Assembly (NCBI RefSeq): GCF_037055355.1
Contig: NZ_CP146350.1
Span: 558,001 to 622,000, forward strand
Direction of reading: 5' to 3'
DNA length: 64,000 nucleotides
DNA from: Streptomyces sp. DG1A-41
GTDB taxonomy: Bacteria > Actinomycetota > Actinomycetes > Streptomycetales > Streptomycetaceae
Shown: piece after piece, positions 41,716 through 50,341 of the stretch
Position numbering within the stretch: the stretch's first letter is position 1
Layout of the letters: the number at the start of each line of letters is the position of its first letter
The notes under the pieces: model-generated
Told to the model about the DNA's origin: nothing
Seen by the model: the letters and a program-made list of their open reading frames with translations, nothing else
Databases searched by the model: none
Position numbers and translations under genes: made by a program

Positions 41716-43269
41716 TCAGCGCTCGTACTCGGCGAGATAGCCCAGCACCTCGTCCACGTGCGGGCGTACCCGTGCGGGGACGCCTCCCTCCTCGATGATC
41801 GTGCGGTCACTGGTGCGGTAGCCGGCCGCGACCAGCGCGGGCAGGTCCTTCTTCGGCAGACCCGCCTGTTTGAAGCGCTGGTCGAGCCAGCACACGTACA
41901 GGCTCATGGTGGCGATCGCGTCCGGCGGCGACATGTGGTCCTTGTCGCCGTCCCCGTCCCCGTCCACGGCCCAGGCCCGGAACACCGACGGCGTCCACAT
42001 CGCGATGCCGTACTCGTCGCTCTCCGGGCGGGCGGCGTTCGCGTCGAAGCCGCTCTCGGCCTTGAGCAGCGCGGCGAGCAGGGCGGGGGTGATCTCCTCG
42101 TCGGTGCAGCGGTGGGCGGCGCGGGCGATGACGGGGCGCAGCGCCTCGGGTACGTCGGAGTCCTCCGGGATCTCACCGGACACCGGGCTCCGCGCGCCGG
42201 TGACGGCGGCGGGCGTGCCGCGCTCCCGGTCGTCGTCCCGGGTGTCGCCGCCCCCGCCGAGGAGTGCCGCCCCGGCGAGTGCGGCGGCGGTCAGGACGAC
42301 GAGCCCGGCCGCCACGGCCGGCACCAGGCGTCGCCGGCGGCGCGGACCACCGGTGAGGTCCTCGACGCGGCCGGCGACGCCACGGGCCGTGTGCGGGAGC
42401 CGGGTGGCGTGGTCCGGCGCCAGGCAGTCGGCGATCAGCCGACGCATGCCCTCGTCGGGGCCGGCGTCGAGCCGCAGGGGTGCGGTGCCGCGTGCGTAGG
42501 ACTGGGCGGCGAGGGAGCGGGCCCGGGCCGTCGCGCCCGGGAAGGGGTGGAGTCCGCCGGTGAGCACCTGGTGGGCGAGGACGCCGAAGGCCCAGATGTC
42601 GGCGGTGGGCCGGACGACGGCGCCCTGGGTGCCGGTGCGCTGGGACCACCACTCGGGCGGCAGGTGGTCGAGGGTGCCGAGCGGCGGAAGATGGGCGTGG
42701 GTACCGTCGAGTTCGGTGGCCAGCCCGAAGTCCGCCAGCCACACCTGCCCGCCCGCGCCCAGCAGAACGTTGGCGGGTTTGAGATCGCCGTGCACCCAGC
42801 CGGCGTCGTGCATGTGGGCCAGTCCGGCGGCGACCCCGCGCAGGACGCGGTCGGCGCCGTCGATCGGACCGCCGGTGGCGGCGGCGTCCAGGATGTCCTT
42901 CAGGCTGGCCTCGGCACGGTCCATGACCAGCGCGATGGCACCGTCCAGGGCGGGCAGGTCCGGTGCCTCGACGGTGCACACGGCGTGGGTCCGCACGAGG
43001 TGGGGATGATCTGCCTCGGCGCTGAACCGGACCTCGCGCTCCACGAGTTCATCGAGCGCGGCGCGCTGCCCGGGCCCCAGGGCGCCGGTCGGGAGCACCT
43101 TCACGGCCGCGGGCGTGCCGTCGGCGACGGTACGGGCCTCGTACACGGTCCCCCAGCCGCCGGAGCCGATGACCGCGCCCACCTCCCAGCCCTCGATCCG
43201 GAAACCCTCCGGGAGGCGGGGCGGTCCGGGTATCTCCAGGTCGTCCGGGACGTCGTCGGATCTGGTCAT
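41716..43269 (-). CDS. transmembrane Ser/Thr protein kinase with extracellular transglycosylase-like domain
   Basis: A 517-aa protein from ATG 43269. The kinase domain (about 28-300) is complete: Gly loop GSGGWG (35-40), Lys57, HGDLKPAN (160-167) and DFG (180-182). A basic stretch and one transmembrane helix (about 316-338) follow, then an outside domain (about 370-517) resembling SLT/lytic transglycosylases: LLKAESGFDANA with candidate catalytic Glu405, YGIAMW, an EF-hand-like DGDGDGDKD (436-444) and AIATMSLYVCWLDQRF. Usual sensors of this type carry PASTA repeats. The start overlaps the end of the FHA-protein gene by ATGA. Confidence 0.85.
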   Translation of the reverse strand: MTRSDDVPDDLEIPGPPRLPEGFRIEGWEVGAVIGSGGWGTVYEARTVADGTPAAVKVLPTGALGPGQRAALDELVEREVRFSAEADHPHLVRTHAVCTVEAPDLPALDGAIALVMDRAEASLKDILDAAATGGPIDGADRVLRGVAAGLAHMHDAGWVHGDLKPANVLLGAGGQVWLADFGLATELDGTHAHLPPLGTLDHLPPEWWSQRTGTQGAVVRPTADIWAFGVLAHQVLTGGLHPFPGATARARSLAAQSYARGTAPLRLDAGPDEGMRRLIADCLAPDHATRLPHTARGVAGRVEDLTGGPRRRRRLVPAVAAGLVVLTAAALAGAALLGGGGDTRDDDRERGTPAAVTGARSPVSGEIPEDSDVPEALRPVIARAAHRCTDEEITPALLAALLKAESGFDANAARPESDEYGIAMWTPSVFRAWAVDGDGDGDKDHMSPPDAIATMSLYVCWLDQRFKQAGLPKKDLPALVAAGYRTSDRTIIEEGGVPARVRPHVDEVLGYLAEYER

Positions 43270-44069
43270 GCGCCGGCCTCCTGCGGCGTGAGCCGACCGG
43301 CGCCGCGGGACGGCAGCAGGCTGAGGTGCTCTTCGCGTACCAGGCCGAAGCGCAGGGCGACGGAGGCGAGCCGGGAGCGCTTGGCTCCGGTGCGGCCGCC
43401 GTCGGCACCGGTCGCGGTCTCCTCGCCGAAATCGAGGCGCAGTTTGGCGAAGGCCAGGTAGTCGATGTGGTAGTTGACCGCGGAGCGGGTCAGGTCCCGG
43501 CAGGACTCCAGCGGCCGCAGCCGCTCCACGATCTGGCCGACCCCGGGCAGCGCCGAGTCGGAGGGGTCGCGCAGCCGGGGTTCGCACAGGGCCACCAGCA
43601 CGAGGAAGTACTTCGACGTCGGGTCCAGGGCGAAGGGGTGGACGGTCTGTTCCCCGCCGCCCGGCGCGGACCGCTCACCGAGGTAGGCGTGCTGGGGTGC
43701 GAACACCTTGAAGGCCGCGGTGCCGGACAGGGCCGGGAGCACCACGCGCGAGAACTCGAACGGCACCGGCGCGCCGAGCCGCCCCGGGGCGACGGTCAGG
43801 TACTCGCCGGCTCCCTCCAAATTCTCCACGACGTACGACACGCTCCGGCTGAAGTTGGACAGCCGCCAGTAGTCACCGGCCGCCTCCAGCTGCCCGGCCC
43901 GGCGCGAGATCCCGGGGTCGGTCAGCACGATGCGCACCCCCGCGCCGCCGGGCGTGCCGCGGCCGAAGTCGGCGATGTCCCCGGGCCCCAGATGGACCAG
44001 GTCGGGCCTGCCCGTCTCGTCCGAACCCCACTGTGCGGGCCCCGGCAACTGCACGATGATGGTTTCCAC
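43266..44069 (-). CDS. FHA-domain protein, partner of the adjacent kinase
   Basis: A 267-aa protein from GTG 44069 with GGGGGAG upstream. The N-terminal half looks like a forkhead-associated domain (FGRGTPGGAGVRIVLTDPGISRRAGQL, then DYWRLSNFSRS), which binds phosphothreonine. The C-terminal region has a predicted helical DNA- or protein-binding segment (DLTRSAVNYHIDYLAFAKLRL). It precedes and overlaps the kinase gene by 4 bp, so the products are probably made together and the kinase likely phosphorylates or recruits it. Confidence 0.8.
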   Translation of the reverse strand: METIIVQLPGPAQWGSDETGRPDLVHLGPGDIADFGRGTPGGAGVRIVLTDPGISRRAGQLEAAGDYWRLSNFSRSVSYVVENLEGAGEYLTVAPGRLGAPVPFEFSRVVLPALSGTAAFKVFAPQHAYLGERSAPGGGEQTVHPFALDPTSKYFLVLVALCEPRLRDPSDSALPGVGQIVERLRPLESCRDLTRSAVNYHIDYLAFAKLRLDFGEETATGADGGRTGAKRSRLASVALRFGLVREEHLSLLPSRGAGRLTPQEAGA

Positions 44070-44157
44070 GCGGACTCCCCCGCTGATGACGCCCCCGATT
44101 TGGTCGCGAGGATTGTACGGGCGGATTCCGCTGGCCGCGGAGGCGGCAGGGCCCGCG

Positions 44158-44895
44158 TCAGCCGGCTGTCCGCGGACGGCGTGCGACGAACACGAACTCC
44201 CGGCCCGGCCGGTCGGGCGCGTCGCGCACGTCCTCCACCGCATAGCCCTGCGCGACGAGTTCGGCCTCGACCTCTTCCCGCTCGCGGAAGCGCAGCGTCG
44301 AGTCCGACGTCAGCACCTGCCCGTCCGCCGCGAACACGTAGGTCCAGCGGAACGTCACCAGCGGCCCGCTCACGTCGAGCAGATCGGCCCAGGAGTCGAC
44401 GGCGCCGACACCGGGCACGTGCGTCACGGTGTGCGTGGCCCCGCGGTTCCACTCCTCCCAGGCGCGGCGGGCCGGAATCCGGGTCTCGAACACGAAGCGG
44501 CCGCCGGGCCGCAGTGCCTCACGGGCCCCTCGCAGGGTCCTCCGCCAGTCCTCGGGGTCGACGACCGCCTGGGCGGCGTTGCCCGTCATCGTCGCGAGGT
44601 CGGCGGTCAGGGGCGGGAGGGTCGTCGCGTCGCCGTGGATCCACCGCACCCGCTCGCTGCCCGGCTTGCCCCGGGCCACGTCCAGGGACGCGGCGGCGGG
44701 GTCGGCGCCGACGACCTCGACGCCGCGTTCCGCCAGCGACAGCGCGAACACGCCCGTGCCGCAGCCGATGTCGAGCACTCGACGCGCCCCGGACTCCTCC
44801 GCCATCCGCAGGTACGGTTCGAGATCGGCGCGGTCGGGGTCGAGCGCGTCGTAGACCGCGGCGAGCCGTGGATGCCGGAAGCACTCGTCTGCCAT
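44158..44895 (-). CDS. class I SAM-dependent methyltransferase
   Basis: A 245-aa protein from ATG 44895 (MADECFRHP). Motif I is VLDIGCGTGVFALSLAERG (about 40-58), motif II VVGADPAA, and a later LRPGGRFVFETR. The substrate is unknown; similarity is to the small-molecule methyltransferase group. It runs in the same direction as the FHA-kinase pair, 88 bp upstream of it. Confidence 0.9.
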   Translation of the reverse strand: MADECFRHPRLAAVYDALDPDRADLEPYLRMAEESGARRVLDIGCGTGVFALSLAERGVEVVGADPAAASLDVARGKPGSERVRWIHGDATTLPPLTADLATMTGNAAQAVVDPEDWRRTLRGAREALRPGGRFVFETRIPARRAWEEWNRGATHTVTHVPGVGAVDSWADLLDVSGPLVTFRWTYVFAADGQVLTSDSTLRFREREEVEAELVAQGYAVEDVRDAPDRPGREFVFVARRPRTAG

Positions 44896-44954
44896 GCGTC
44901 CGACGGTACGAAGGGCGGCTGCGGTGGGGCCACCGTTTTTCGGCGGCCGCCGAC

Positions 44955-45887
44955 TCAGCCCAGGCAGATGACGAGCAGGCACAGCTCCTTGGGGTCGGAG
45001 TTCGAGGGAGACGTCGCGGCCGGAGTGGGGCTCGCCGCGGACGAGGGCGTCTCCGGGGAGGTCGGCTGCTGCGTGTCCGAGCCGCTCGCGGCGGCGGGCG
45101 GTGTCGTCTGCTCGGTCGACGTGGACTTGTTGGAGTTGCCGGTGACCGTGTCGACGGTGTTCGGGACGGTGGTCCTCGGCTGCGTCGTCTTCGGCAGCTC
45201 GCGAGGCGCGGCGGCCGCGTCCGTCCGGGGGTCCGCCGGGGTGCTGCGGGGAGCGGTGGCCCGGGGCTGCTCGCGCTGGGCGGTGCGGTCGGCGTGCGGC
45301 GGAGTCGTGGGCGTGGGTGAGGACCGCGGGGTCTCGCGCCGGGTCGACGTCGGTTCGGTGTACGTCGGCGCCTGTCCGTCGGCGCCGCCCATGGTCGTGT
45401 CCTCGGGTGCCGTGGCCGACTGCACGCCGTGCGTGGAGTCGCCGTTCATGGCGGCGACGGCCAGACCGCCTCCGACGAGCGCGACAGCGGTCGCCACCAC
45501 GGCCCGGCGCTGGCTCTTCTTCCAGCGGGCCATCTGACGACGCCGTGCCGCGCGCCCCTGCTGCGGGGCCTGGTAGCCGTCGGCCCCGGTGGTGTCCGTG
45601 GTCTCGTGTCCGCCGGAGTGGTCCGTGTCCGGGGTCTCGTGGCCGTCGGGCGAGCCGGTGTACGCGAGGGGGAGCTCCCGCGTGCCGGCGTGGTTGCTGT
45701 CCCACACGCTGTCGTCGTCCCACACGTTCCCCTCGCGCCACGCGCCGGAGGCGGCCGGGTACTCCCACGCGGCCGGGCCGGTACGGCCGTCGGCGGCGGA
45801 GGGGTCGATGCCCGGGGCGCAGGCGCCGCACCCCGGGCAGACCAAGGCGCCGTTGAGGTGCCGACGGCACGAGGAGCAGTAGTCCAT
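44955..45887 (-). CDS. SCO2400-family zinc-ribbon membrane protein
   Basis: A 310-aa protein. The N-terminal zinc ribbon is CSSCRR and CPGCGACAPG; residues about 120-145 give KKSQRRAVVATAVALVGGGLAVAAM, a single transmembrane helix after a basic stretch. The remaining 165 residues are a Pro/Thr/Ser-rich, probably extracellular region ending KELCLLVICLG with two Cys. Many Streptomyces have this family; the function is unknown. The Thr-rich outer part could be O-mannosylated (inference). Confidence 0.82.
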   Translation of the reverse strand: MDYCSSCRRHLNGALVCPGCGACAPGIDPSAADGRTGPAAWEYPAASGAWREGNVWDDDSVWDSNHAGTRELPLAYTGSPDGHETPDTDHSGGHETTDTTGADGYQAPQQGRAARRRQMARWKKSQRRAVVATAVALVGGGLAVAAMNGDSTHGVQSATAPEDTTMGGADGQAPTYTEPTSTRRETPRSSPTPTTPPHADRTAQREQPRATAPRSTPADPRTDAAAAPRELPKTTQPRTTVPNTVDTVTGNSNKSTSTEQTTPPAAASGSDTQQPTSPETPSSAASPTPAATSPSNSDPKELCLLVICLG

Positions 45888-46120
45888 GTGTGGTCTTCCC
45901 GATCTTGCTGTGCCGACGGCTTGCCCGCCGCAGCCTGGTCACGTTCGCACGTGGGATCGAGCCGTAACGCTAACGAGACTTTGAAAGGGGGATGTGCAGC
46001 CTGTGTGACACCCCTGAGCAGATCCTCTGGATCTCACGTGTGCCGTAAGCGACCCGTGACTGAAGGTGGCGGGGCGTGGGCATGCTCGGGCGCCTACCGA
46101 GGCCGGGCCCGAAGTCCGGC

Positions 46121-47266
46121 CTAGGTTCCCGCCGCAGACGGCCACCCTGTCCGCGCCAGGAGCGCGTCCGTCACTTGGTCCACGGTGTGCCCGTCGGTGT
46201 CGATGCGCAGGTCGCCCACGCCCGCGTCGTCCAGCGCGGCGGCCGTGGCCACCGCCTCGTCGGCGACCTCCAGCAGACGCTCGGCGGGCCGGCCGCGCAG
46301 CGGATCACCCGGCCGTGGCCAACCGCCGCCACTCCCCCGCCGCATGATCCGCCGCGTCAGTTCCTCCCGCCCGGCGTGCAGCCGGCACAGTGTGAACTCG
46401 GCCCCGGGCAGCGCCGCGGCATACACACCGACCGCGGCCGGCCCCTCAACCGGCCCGGTCACCACCAGCGCCTGCGCCCCGGCAGACCGGTAGGTCCGCC
46501 ACAGGGCCGCCAGGTTCCCGGCCCTGACGCGATGACCGCCGGCGCCCTCGGCCGGCAGGGGGTGACAGAATCCGACCTGCTCCAGATCGACGTACGCGGC
46601 GGTGAACCCGGCGCGCAGCACCCGCTGGTAGACCGCGAAGCCGACCGTCGACTTGCCGACGCCGCTCGCCCCGCACAGCCACAGAACAGGGCCGTCGGCG
46701 GGCCGCCGGTCCCCGGGCCCGTCGGCCGACTCCGCCACGTCGGTCTCCGCCGACGGAACGGACCCGGGCCATCCACCGGTCCGTTCCCGCACGAGCCGCA
46801 CCACCTCCGGCACCGTCACACCACCGGTGTCGACACACACATCGGCGACGTCACTCGCGTCGAGGGCATCGGCCTCCCGCCGCACGGCGTCGAGCAGTTC
46901 GGGAGCACCGCCGCGCCCGAGGAAACGCCGCAGCAGCTCGTCCCGGCCGGCGCGCAGCCGGCACACCGTCACCGCGGCCCCCGGCAGGCCGGCGAGCTCG
47001 ACGCCCCGCTCGGGGTCGACGACACCCGAGACGACGAGACACCGGGCCCCGGCCCGCCGGAACCCGTCCGCCACGGCAGCGAGGTTCCGCGCCTTCATAC
47101 GATGCCGGCCCGGGTCCGCCGCCGGCTCCGGGTAGCAGATGCCGAGTTGGTCGATATCGGTGAACGCGGCCCGCATGCCCGCCTGGTCGAGCTCCCGGTA
47201 CAGCTGCCAGGCGACGGTCGTCTTGCCCACTCCCGGCGGACCGCACAACCACAGAACAGGAATCAC
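46121..47266 (-). CDS. tandem P-loop kinase-like protein
   Basis: A 381-aa protein made of two homologous halves. Each starts VLWLCG.xGVGK.TV (Walker A GPPGVGKTT near residue 9; GASGVGKST near 200), followed by D[IL](D/E)Q[LV]G(I/F)C(Y/H)P, a conserved NLAA(V/L) and CRL.AGR(D/E)EL.RR. The arrangement resembles adenylate/shikimate- or APS-kinase-like phosphotransferases fused in tandem. Both P-loops appear functional. The substrate is unknown. The start is at ATG 47266, with a 131-bp divergent gap to the SapA-like gene. Confidence 0.85.
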   Translation of the reverse strand: MIPVLWLCGPPGVGKTTVAWQLYRELDQAGMRAAFTDIDQLGICYPEPAADPGRHRMKARNLAAVADGFRRAGARCLVVSGVVDPERGVELAGLPGAAVTVCRLRAGRDELLRRFLGRGGAPELLDAVRREADALDASDVADVCVDTGGVTVPEVVRLVRERTGGWPGSVPSAETDVAESADGPGDRRPADGPVLWLCGASGVGKSTVGFAVYQRVLRAGFTAAYVDLEQVGFCHPLPAEGAGGHRVRAGNLAALWRTYRSAGAQALVVTGPVEGPAAVGVYAAALPGAEFTLCRLHAGREELTRRIMRRGSGGGWPRPGDPLRGRPAERLLEVADEAVATAAALDDAGVGDLRIDTDGHTVDQVTDALLARTGWPSAAGT

Positions 47267-47397
47267 GAAACGTGATTCTCGCGCCCCCGCGTCCCCAACT
47301 CACCTAATTTTCCTACGAACTGATGCACAACCCTTTGGATGCCCGGTGGGTCACACCATGCAGGAGCAACCACCTCGAAGAGTTGCAAGGGGGAAAT

Positions 47398-47847
47398 ATG
47401 AGATTCACCCGTTCCGTCCTGGCCGCGTCCGCCTTGGCGGCACTGACCGTGGGGACCACGACCGCCCTGACGTCACCCGCCTCCGCCGCGCCCAACACCA
47501 CTCCGCAGAAGGTCTGCGGAAGCGCCTACAAGACCGTGAACTCGGCGGCCGTCGGTTCCCTGGGCACCGTCTACCTGACGTACAACGCCTCCAACGGGAA
47601 GAACTGCGTCACGACCATCCGCAACAACCCGGGTACCGCCGTGGACATGTCCGCGTGGATCTACGTCCCCGACACCGAGGAAAGCGACGAGGACGCCGGG
47701 CGCTTCACGTCCTTCGCCGGACCGACCTACGTCTACGGCAAGGGCCACTGCGTCGACTGGGGCGGCAACATCAACAACGTGTACGTGCAGGTGCACGGCT
47801 CCAACTGCGGCGCCCTGAAGGAACACCGGGTCACGTTCACCCGCTGA
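47398..47847 (+). CDS. spore-associated protein A-like secreted protein
   Basis: A 149-aa protein from ATG 47398 with AAGGGGGAAAT upstream. A Sec signal peptide (MRFTRSVLAASALAAL...PASAAP) is followed by VCGSAYKTVNSAAVG, GTVYLTYNASNGKNCVTTIRN, FAGPTYVYGKGHCVDWGG and HGSNCG. This matches the pattern of Streptomyces SapA (a protein released from spore surfaces) with its conserved Cys pairs. The role is unknown beyond association with aerial development in the family's namesake. Confidence 0.8.
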   Translation: MRFTRSVLAASALAALTVGTTTALTSPASAAPNTTPQKVCGSAYKTVNSAAVGSLGTVYLTYNASNGKNCVTTIRNNPGTAVDMSAWIYVPDTEESDEDAGRFTSFAGPTYVYGKGHCVDWGGNINNVYVQVHGSNCGALKEHRVTFTR

Positions 47848-47879
47848 CCGGCCCCCTGAACCACCTTGAAACACCCCCT

Positions 47880-47931
47880 ACCGGGCCATCACGTTCCCGC
47901 CGCCGTCGCGCGGGAGCAGTGGTGGCCCGGT
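47880..47931. terminator. terminator hairpin
   Basis: ACCGGGCCATCAC pairs with GTGGTGGCCCGGT (one G-T wobble) across a 26-nt GC-rich loop, between the convergent SapA-like and APC permease genes. Confidence 0.7.
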
Positions 47932-47968
47932 GCCGGTTCTCTGGCGCGCCGCACGGCAGTTGTACTGC

Positions 47969-49333
47969 TCACGCCTCGCCGCGTACTTTCAGCACCGCCT
48001 TGTTGAGCACCCACAGTCCGATGCCGATGGCCACCAGCACGCCCGCCCGGATGTAGACCTCCACGGGCCGGTCGGACAACGGGCTGGCCAGGATCAGGGC
48101 GGTGATCGCGCCGAGCACCGGCAGGGCGGTCGGCGTACGGAAGTGCTGGTGTTCGACACGGTCGCGGCGCAGGACGAGGACGGCGATGTTGACGACGGCG
48201 AAGACGCACAGCAGGAGGAAGGCCGTGGTGTCGCCGAGGCCCTCGATCTCCCCGGTGGAGACCAGGCCGATGGCGAGGAGCGAGACGAAGACGATGCCGA
48301 CGACCGGGGTGCGGCGCCGGGGCAGTACGCGGCCCAGGGCTCGCGGCAGGATGCGTTCGTTCGCCATGCCGTAGCAGAGGCGGGACGCCATCATGATGTT
48401 GATCAGTGCCGAGTTGGTGACCGCGAACAGCGCGATCAGGGCGAAGAGTTTGGGCGGGAAGTCGATGCCGCCGACCTTGACGACCTCCAGCAGCGGGCCG
48501 CTGGAGTCCTCCAGCACGCGGTAGTCGACGAGCAGCGAGGAGACCAGCGCGACCAGGACGTAGATGGTGCCGGTGACGGCGACGCCGGTGAAGATGGCGC
48601 GCGGGAACGTCCGCACCGGATCCTTGGTCTCCTCGGCCATGTTGACGGAGTCCTCGAAGCCCACGAAGGCGAAGAAACCGAGGGCCGTCGCCCCCAGCAC
48701 GCTGGTGAGCAGCGCGTAACCGGTGCCCTCCGCCTGGAACTCACCGAGCCGGGAGGGTTCACCGTCACCGGTCAAAACAGCCCAGGCGCCGATCGTGAGG
48801 ATGACGAGCAGGCCGGTCAGTTCGACCACGGTGAGGACCACGTTGGTCTTCACGGACTCCGACACGCCTCGCAGGTTCAGGGCCGCGAGGGCGAGGATGA
48901 ACAGGATCGCGATGAGGGTGGGCGGGAAGAAGTCCGTGAACTCGGACAGGTAGTCGCCGCTGAAGGCGCGGGCCGCCGCGCTCGCCGAGGAAAGGCCCGA
49001 GCACATGACCATGAAGGCGACGATGAAGGTCAGGAACGGGACCTGGAACGCCTTCTGGGTGTAGAGCGCGGCTCCGGCCGCCTTCGGGTACTTGCCGACG
49101 AGCTCGACGTACGAGGCGGCCGTCAGGATCGCTACGACGAACCCGATGACGAACGGCAGCCACAGTGCCCCGCCGACCTTGCCGGCGACCTGACCGGTGG
49201 TGGCGTAGATACCGGTGCCGAGGATGTCGCCGATCACGAACAGAATCAGCAGTTTCGGGCCGATGGCACGTCGCAGAGGGGTGTCGTCCCCTCGCTCCGG
49301 CGCGGCGGCTGCATCACTGTCGGTTGCGGACAC
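47969..49333 (-). CDS. APC-family amino acid permease
   Basis: About 454 aa from GTG 49333 (VSATDSD), with CAGGGAG upstream. Twelve hydrophobic segments; TM1 contains the substrate-binding GDILGTGIY (G-x-G unwound segment), TM6 FFAFVGFEDSVNMAEE, and the family motif ETKDPVRTFPRAI follows. It probably takes up or exchanges amino acids; specificity is unknown. It is divergent from the Vat-like acetyltransferase gene. Confidence 0.92.
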   Translation of the reverse strand: MSATDSDAAAAPERGDDTPLRRAIGPKLLILFVIGDILGTGIYATTGQVAGKVGGALWLPFVIGFVVAILTAASYVELVGKYPKAAGAALYTQKAFQVPFLTFIVAFMVMCSGLSSASAAARAFSGDYLSEFTDFFPPTLIAILFILALAALNLRGVSESVKTNVVLTVVELTGLLVILTIGAWAVLTGDGEPSRLGEFQAEGTGYALLTSVLGATALGFFAFVGFEDSVNMAEETKDPVRTFPRAIFTGVAVTGTIYVLVALVSSLLVDYRVLEDSSGPLLEVVKVGGIDFPPKLFALIALFAVTNSALINIMMASRLCYGMANERILPRALGRVLPRRRTPVVGIVFVSLLAIGLVSTGEIEGLGDTTAFLLLCVFAVVNIAVLVLRRDRVEHQHFRTPTALPVLGAITALILASPLSDRPVEVYIRAGVLVAIGIGLWVLNKAVLKVRGEA

Positions 49334-49509
49334 GAAGACTCCCTGAGGCGTTCGGCACGGACCGGAACAACGTCTCCCCTGCCCGGCAGACCAGTTGGTG
49401 ATGCCTTGATGCCTTGACGTTGTCCACGACCCCGGCGCATCTCGTCCGCGGGGGGGGATCATGGACGGGACACCGCACGGACCCGCTACCGATGAGGACT
49501 TATTCCCCC

Positions 49510-50151
49510 ATGCCTGTGCCTGCCGACCCGACGGTCCTGCATCCGATGCCCGAACAGCCCCGGGTGGTACTGCTCAAACCACTCGTGAAGTCCCCACTGA
49601 TCGAGGACGGGGAGTACTCCTACTACGACGACCCGGACGACCCCACGGCGTTCGAGACGCGCAACGTGCTCCACCACTACGGACCGGAGAAGCTGATCAT
49701 CGGCAGGTTCTGTGCTCTGGGCACGGGAGTGCGGTTCATCATGAACGGCGCCAACCACCGCATGGACGGCCCCTCGACCTTCCCCTTCCCCACCATGGGC
49801 GGCTCCTGGGCCGAGCACTTCGACCTGCTCACCGGCCTGCCGAACCGGGGCGACACCGTCGTCGGCCACGACGTCTGGTTCGGCCACGGCACGACGATCA
49901 TGCCCGGCGTGCGGATCGGGCACGGCGCGATCATCGCCTCCGGCGCCGTGGTCACCGGCGACGTGCCCGACTACGGCATCGTCGGCGGCAACCCGGCCCG
50001 CCTCATCCGTACCCGCCACAGCGACGAGGACGTCGCCCGGCTGCTGGCGGTGGCCTGGTGGGACTGGCCCGCGGAGCACATCACCGAGCACGTGCGGACG
50101 ATCATGTCGGGCGCCATCGACGACCTGGAGGCCGCCCGGCCCGACGCCTGA
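49510..50151 (+). CDS. Vat/CatB-like xenobiotic acetyltransferase
   Basis: A 213-aa left-handed beta-helix acetyltransferase; ATG 49510 (ATG 49492 possible). It has the hallmarks of the Vat/XAT group: YGPEKLIIGRFCALG, FIMNGANHRMDG with the catalytic His, STFPF, then hexapeptide repeats TVVGHDVWFGHGTTIMPGVRIG and YGIVGGNPARLI. Vat enzymes acetylate streptogramin A antibiotics; the CatB branch acetylates chloramphenicol. Spectrum cannot be told from sequence. It is a second resistance-type gene in the window besides the ABC-F gene. Confidence 0.88.
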   Translation: MPVPADPTVLHPMPEQPRVVLLKPLVKSPLIEDGEYSYYDDPDDPTAFETRNVLHHYGPEKLIIGRFCALGTGVRFIMNGANHRMDGPSTFPFPTMGGSWAEHFDLLTGLPNRGDTVVGHDVWFGHGTTIMPGVRIGHGAIIASGAVVTGDVPDYGIVGGNPARLIRTRHSDEDVARLLAVAWWDWPAEHITEHVRTIMSGAIDDLEAARPDA

Positions 50152-50341
50152 GCCGGCGCCGCCCCTGACATCATCCTGTGGCGCCGCTGCCGGCCGTGCT
50201 GACCGTCACGTGCTGGATGCGGTCGCGCGGTCGACGCCGCGGAATGCCCGCCTTCCCCGCGATGAGTTCCGGCCGCGTCATGAGTCTGTTCCGGGGAGCC
50301 TCGTACGACGCTCCCCGGCACAAGCCACCGCGGAGGACACC

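Noticed and set aside
49401..49417. Two overlapping minimal ORFs ATG CCT TGA upstream of the Vat-like gene as a resistance leader
   Set aside because: A 3-codon ORF repeated by a small duplication, no stem follows and it is over 90 bp from the gene; chance is more likely.
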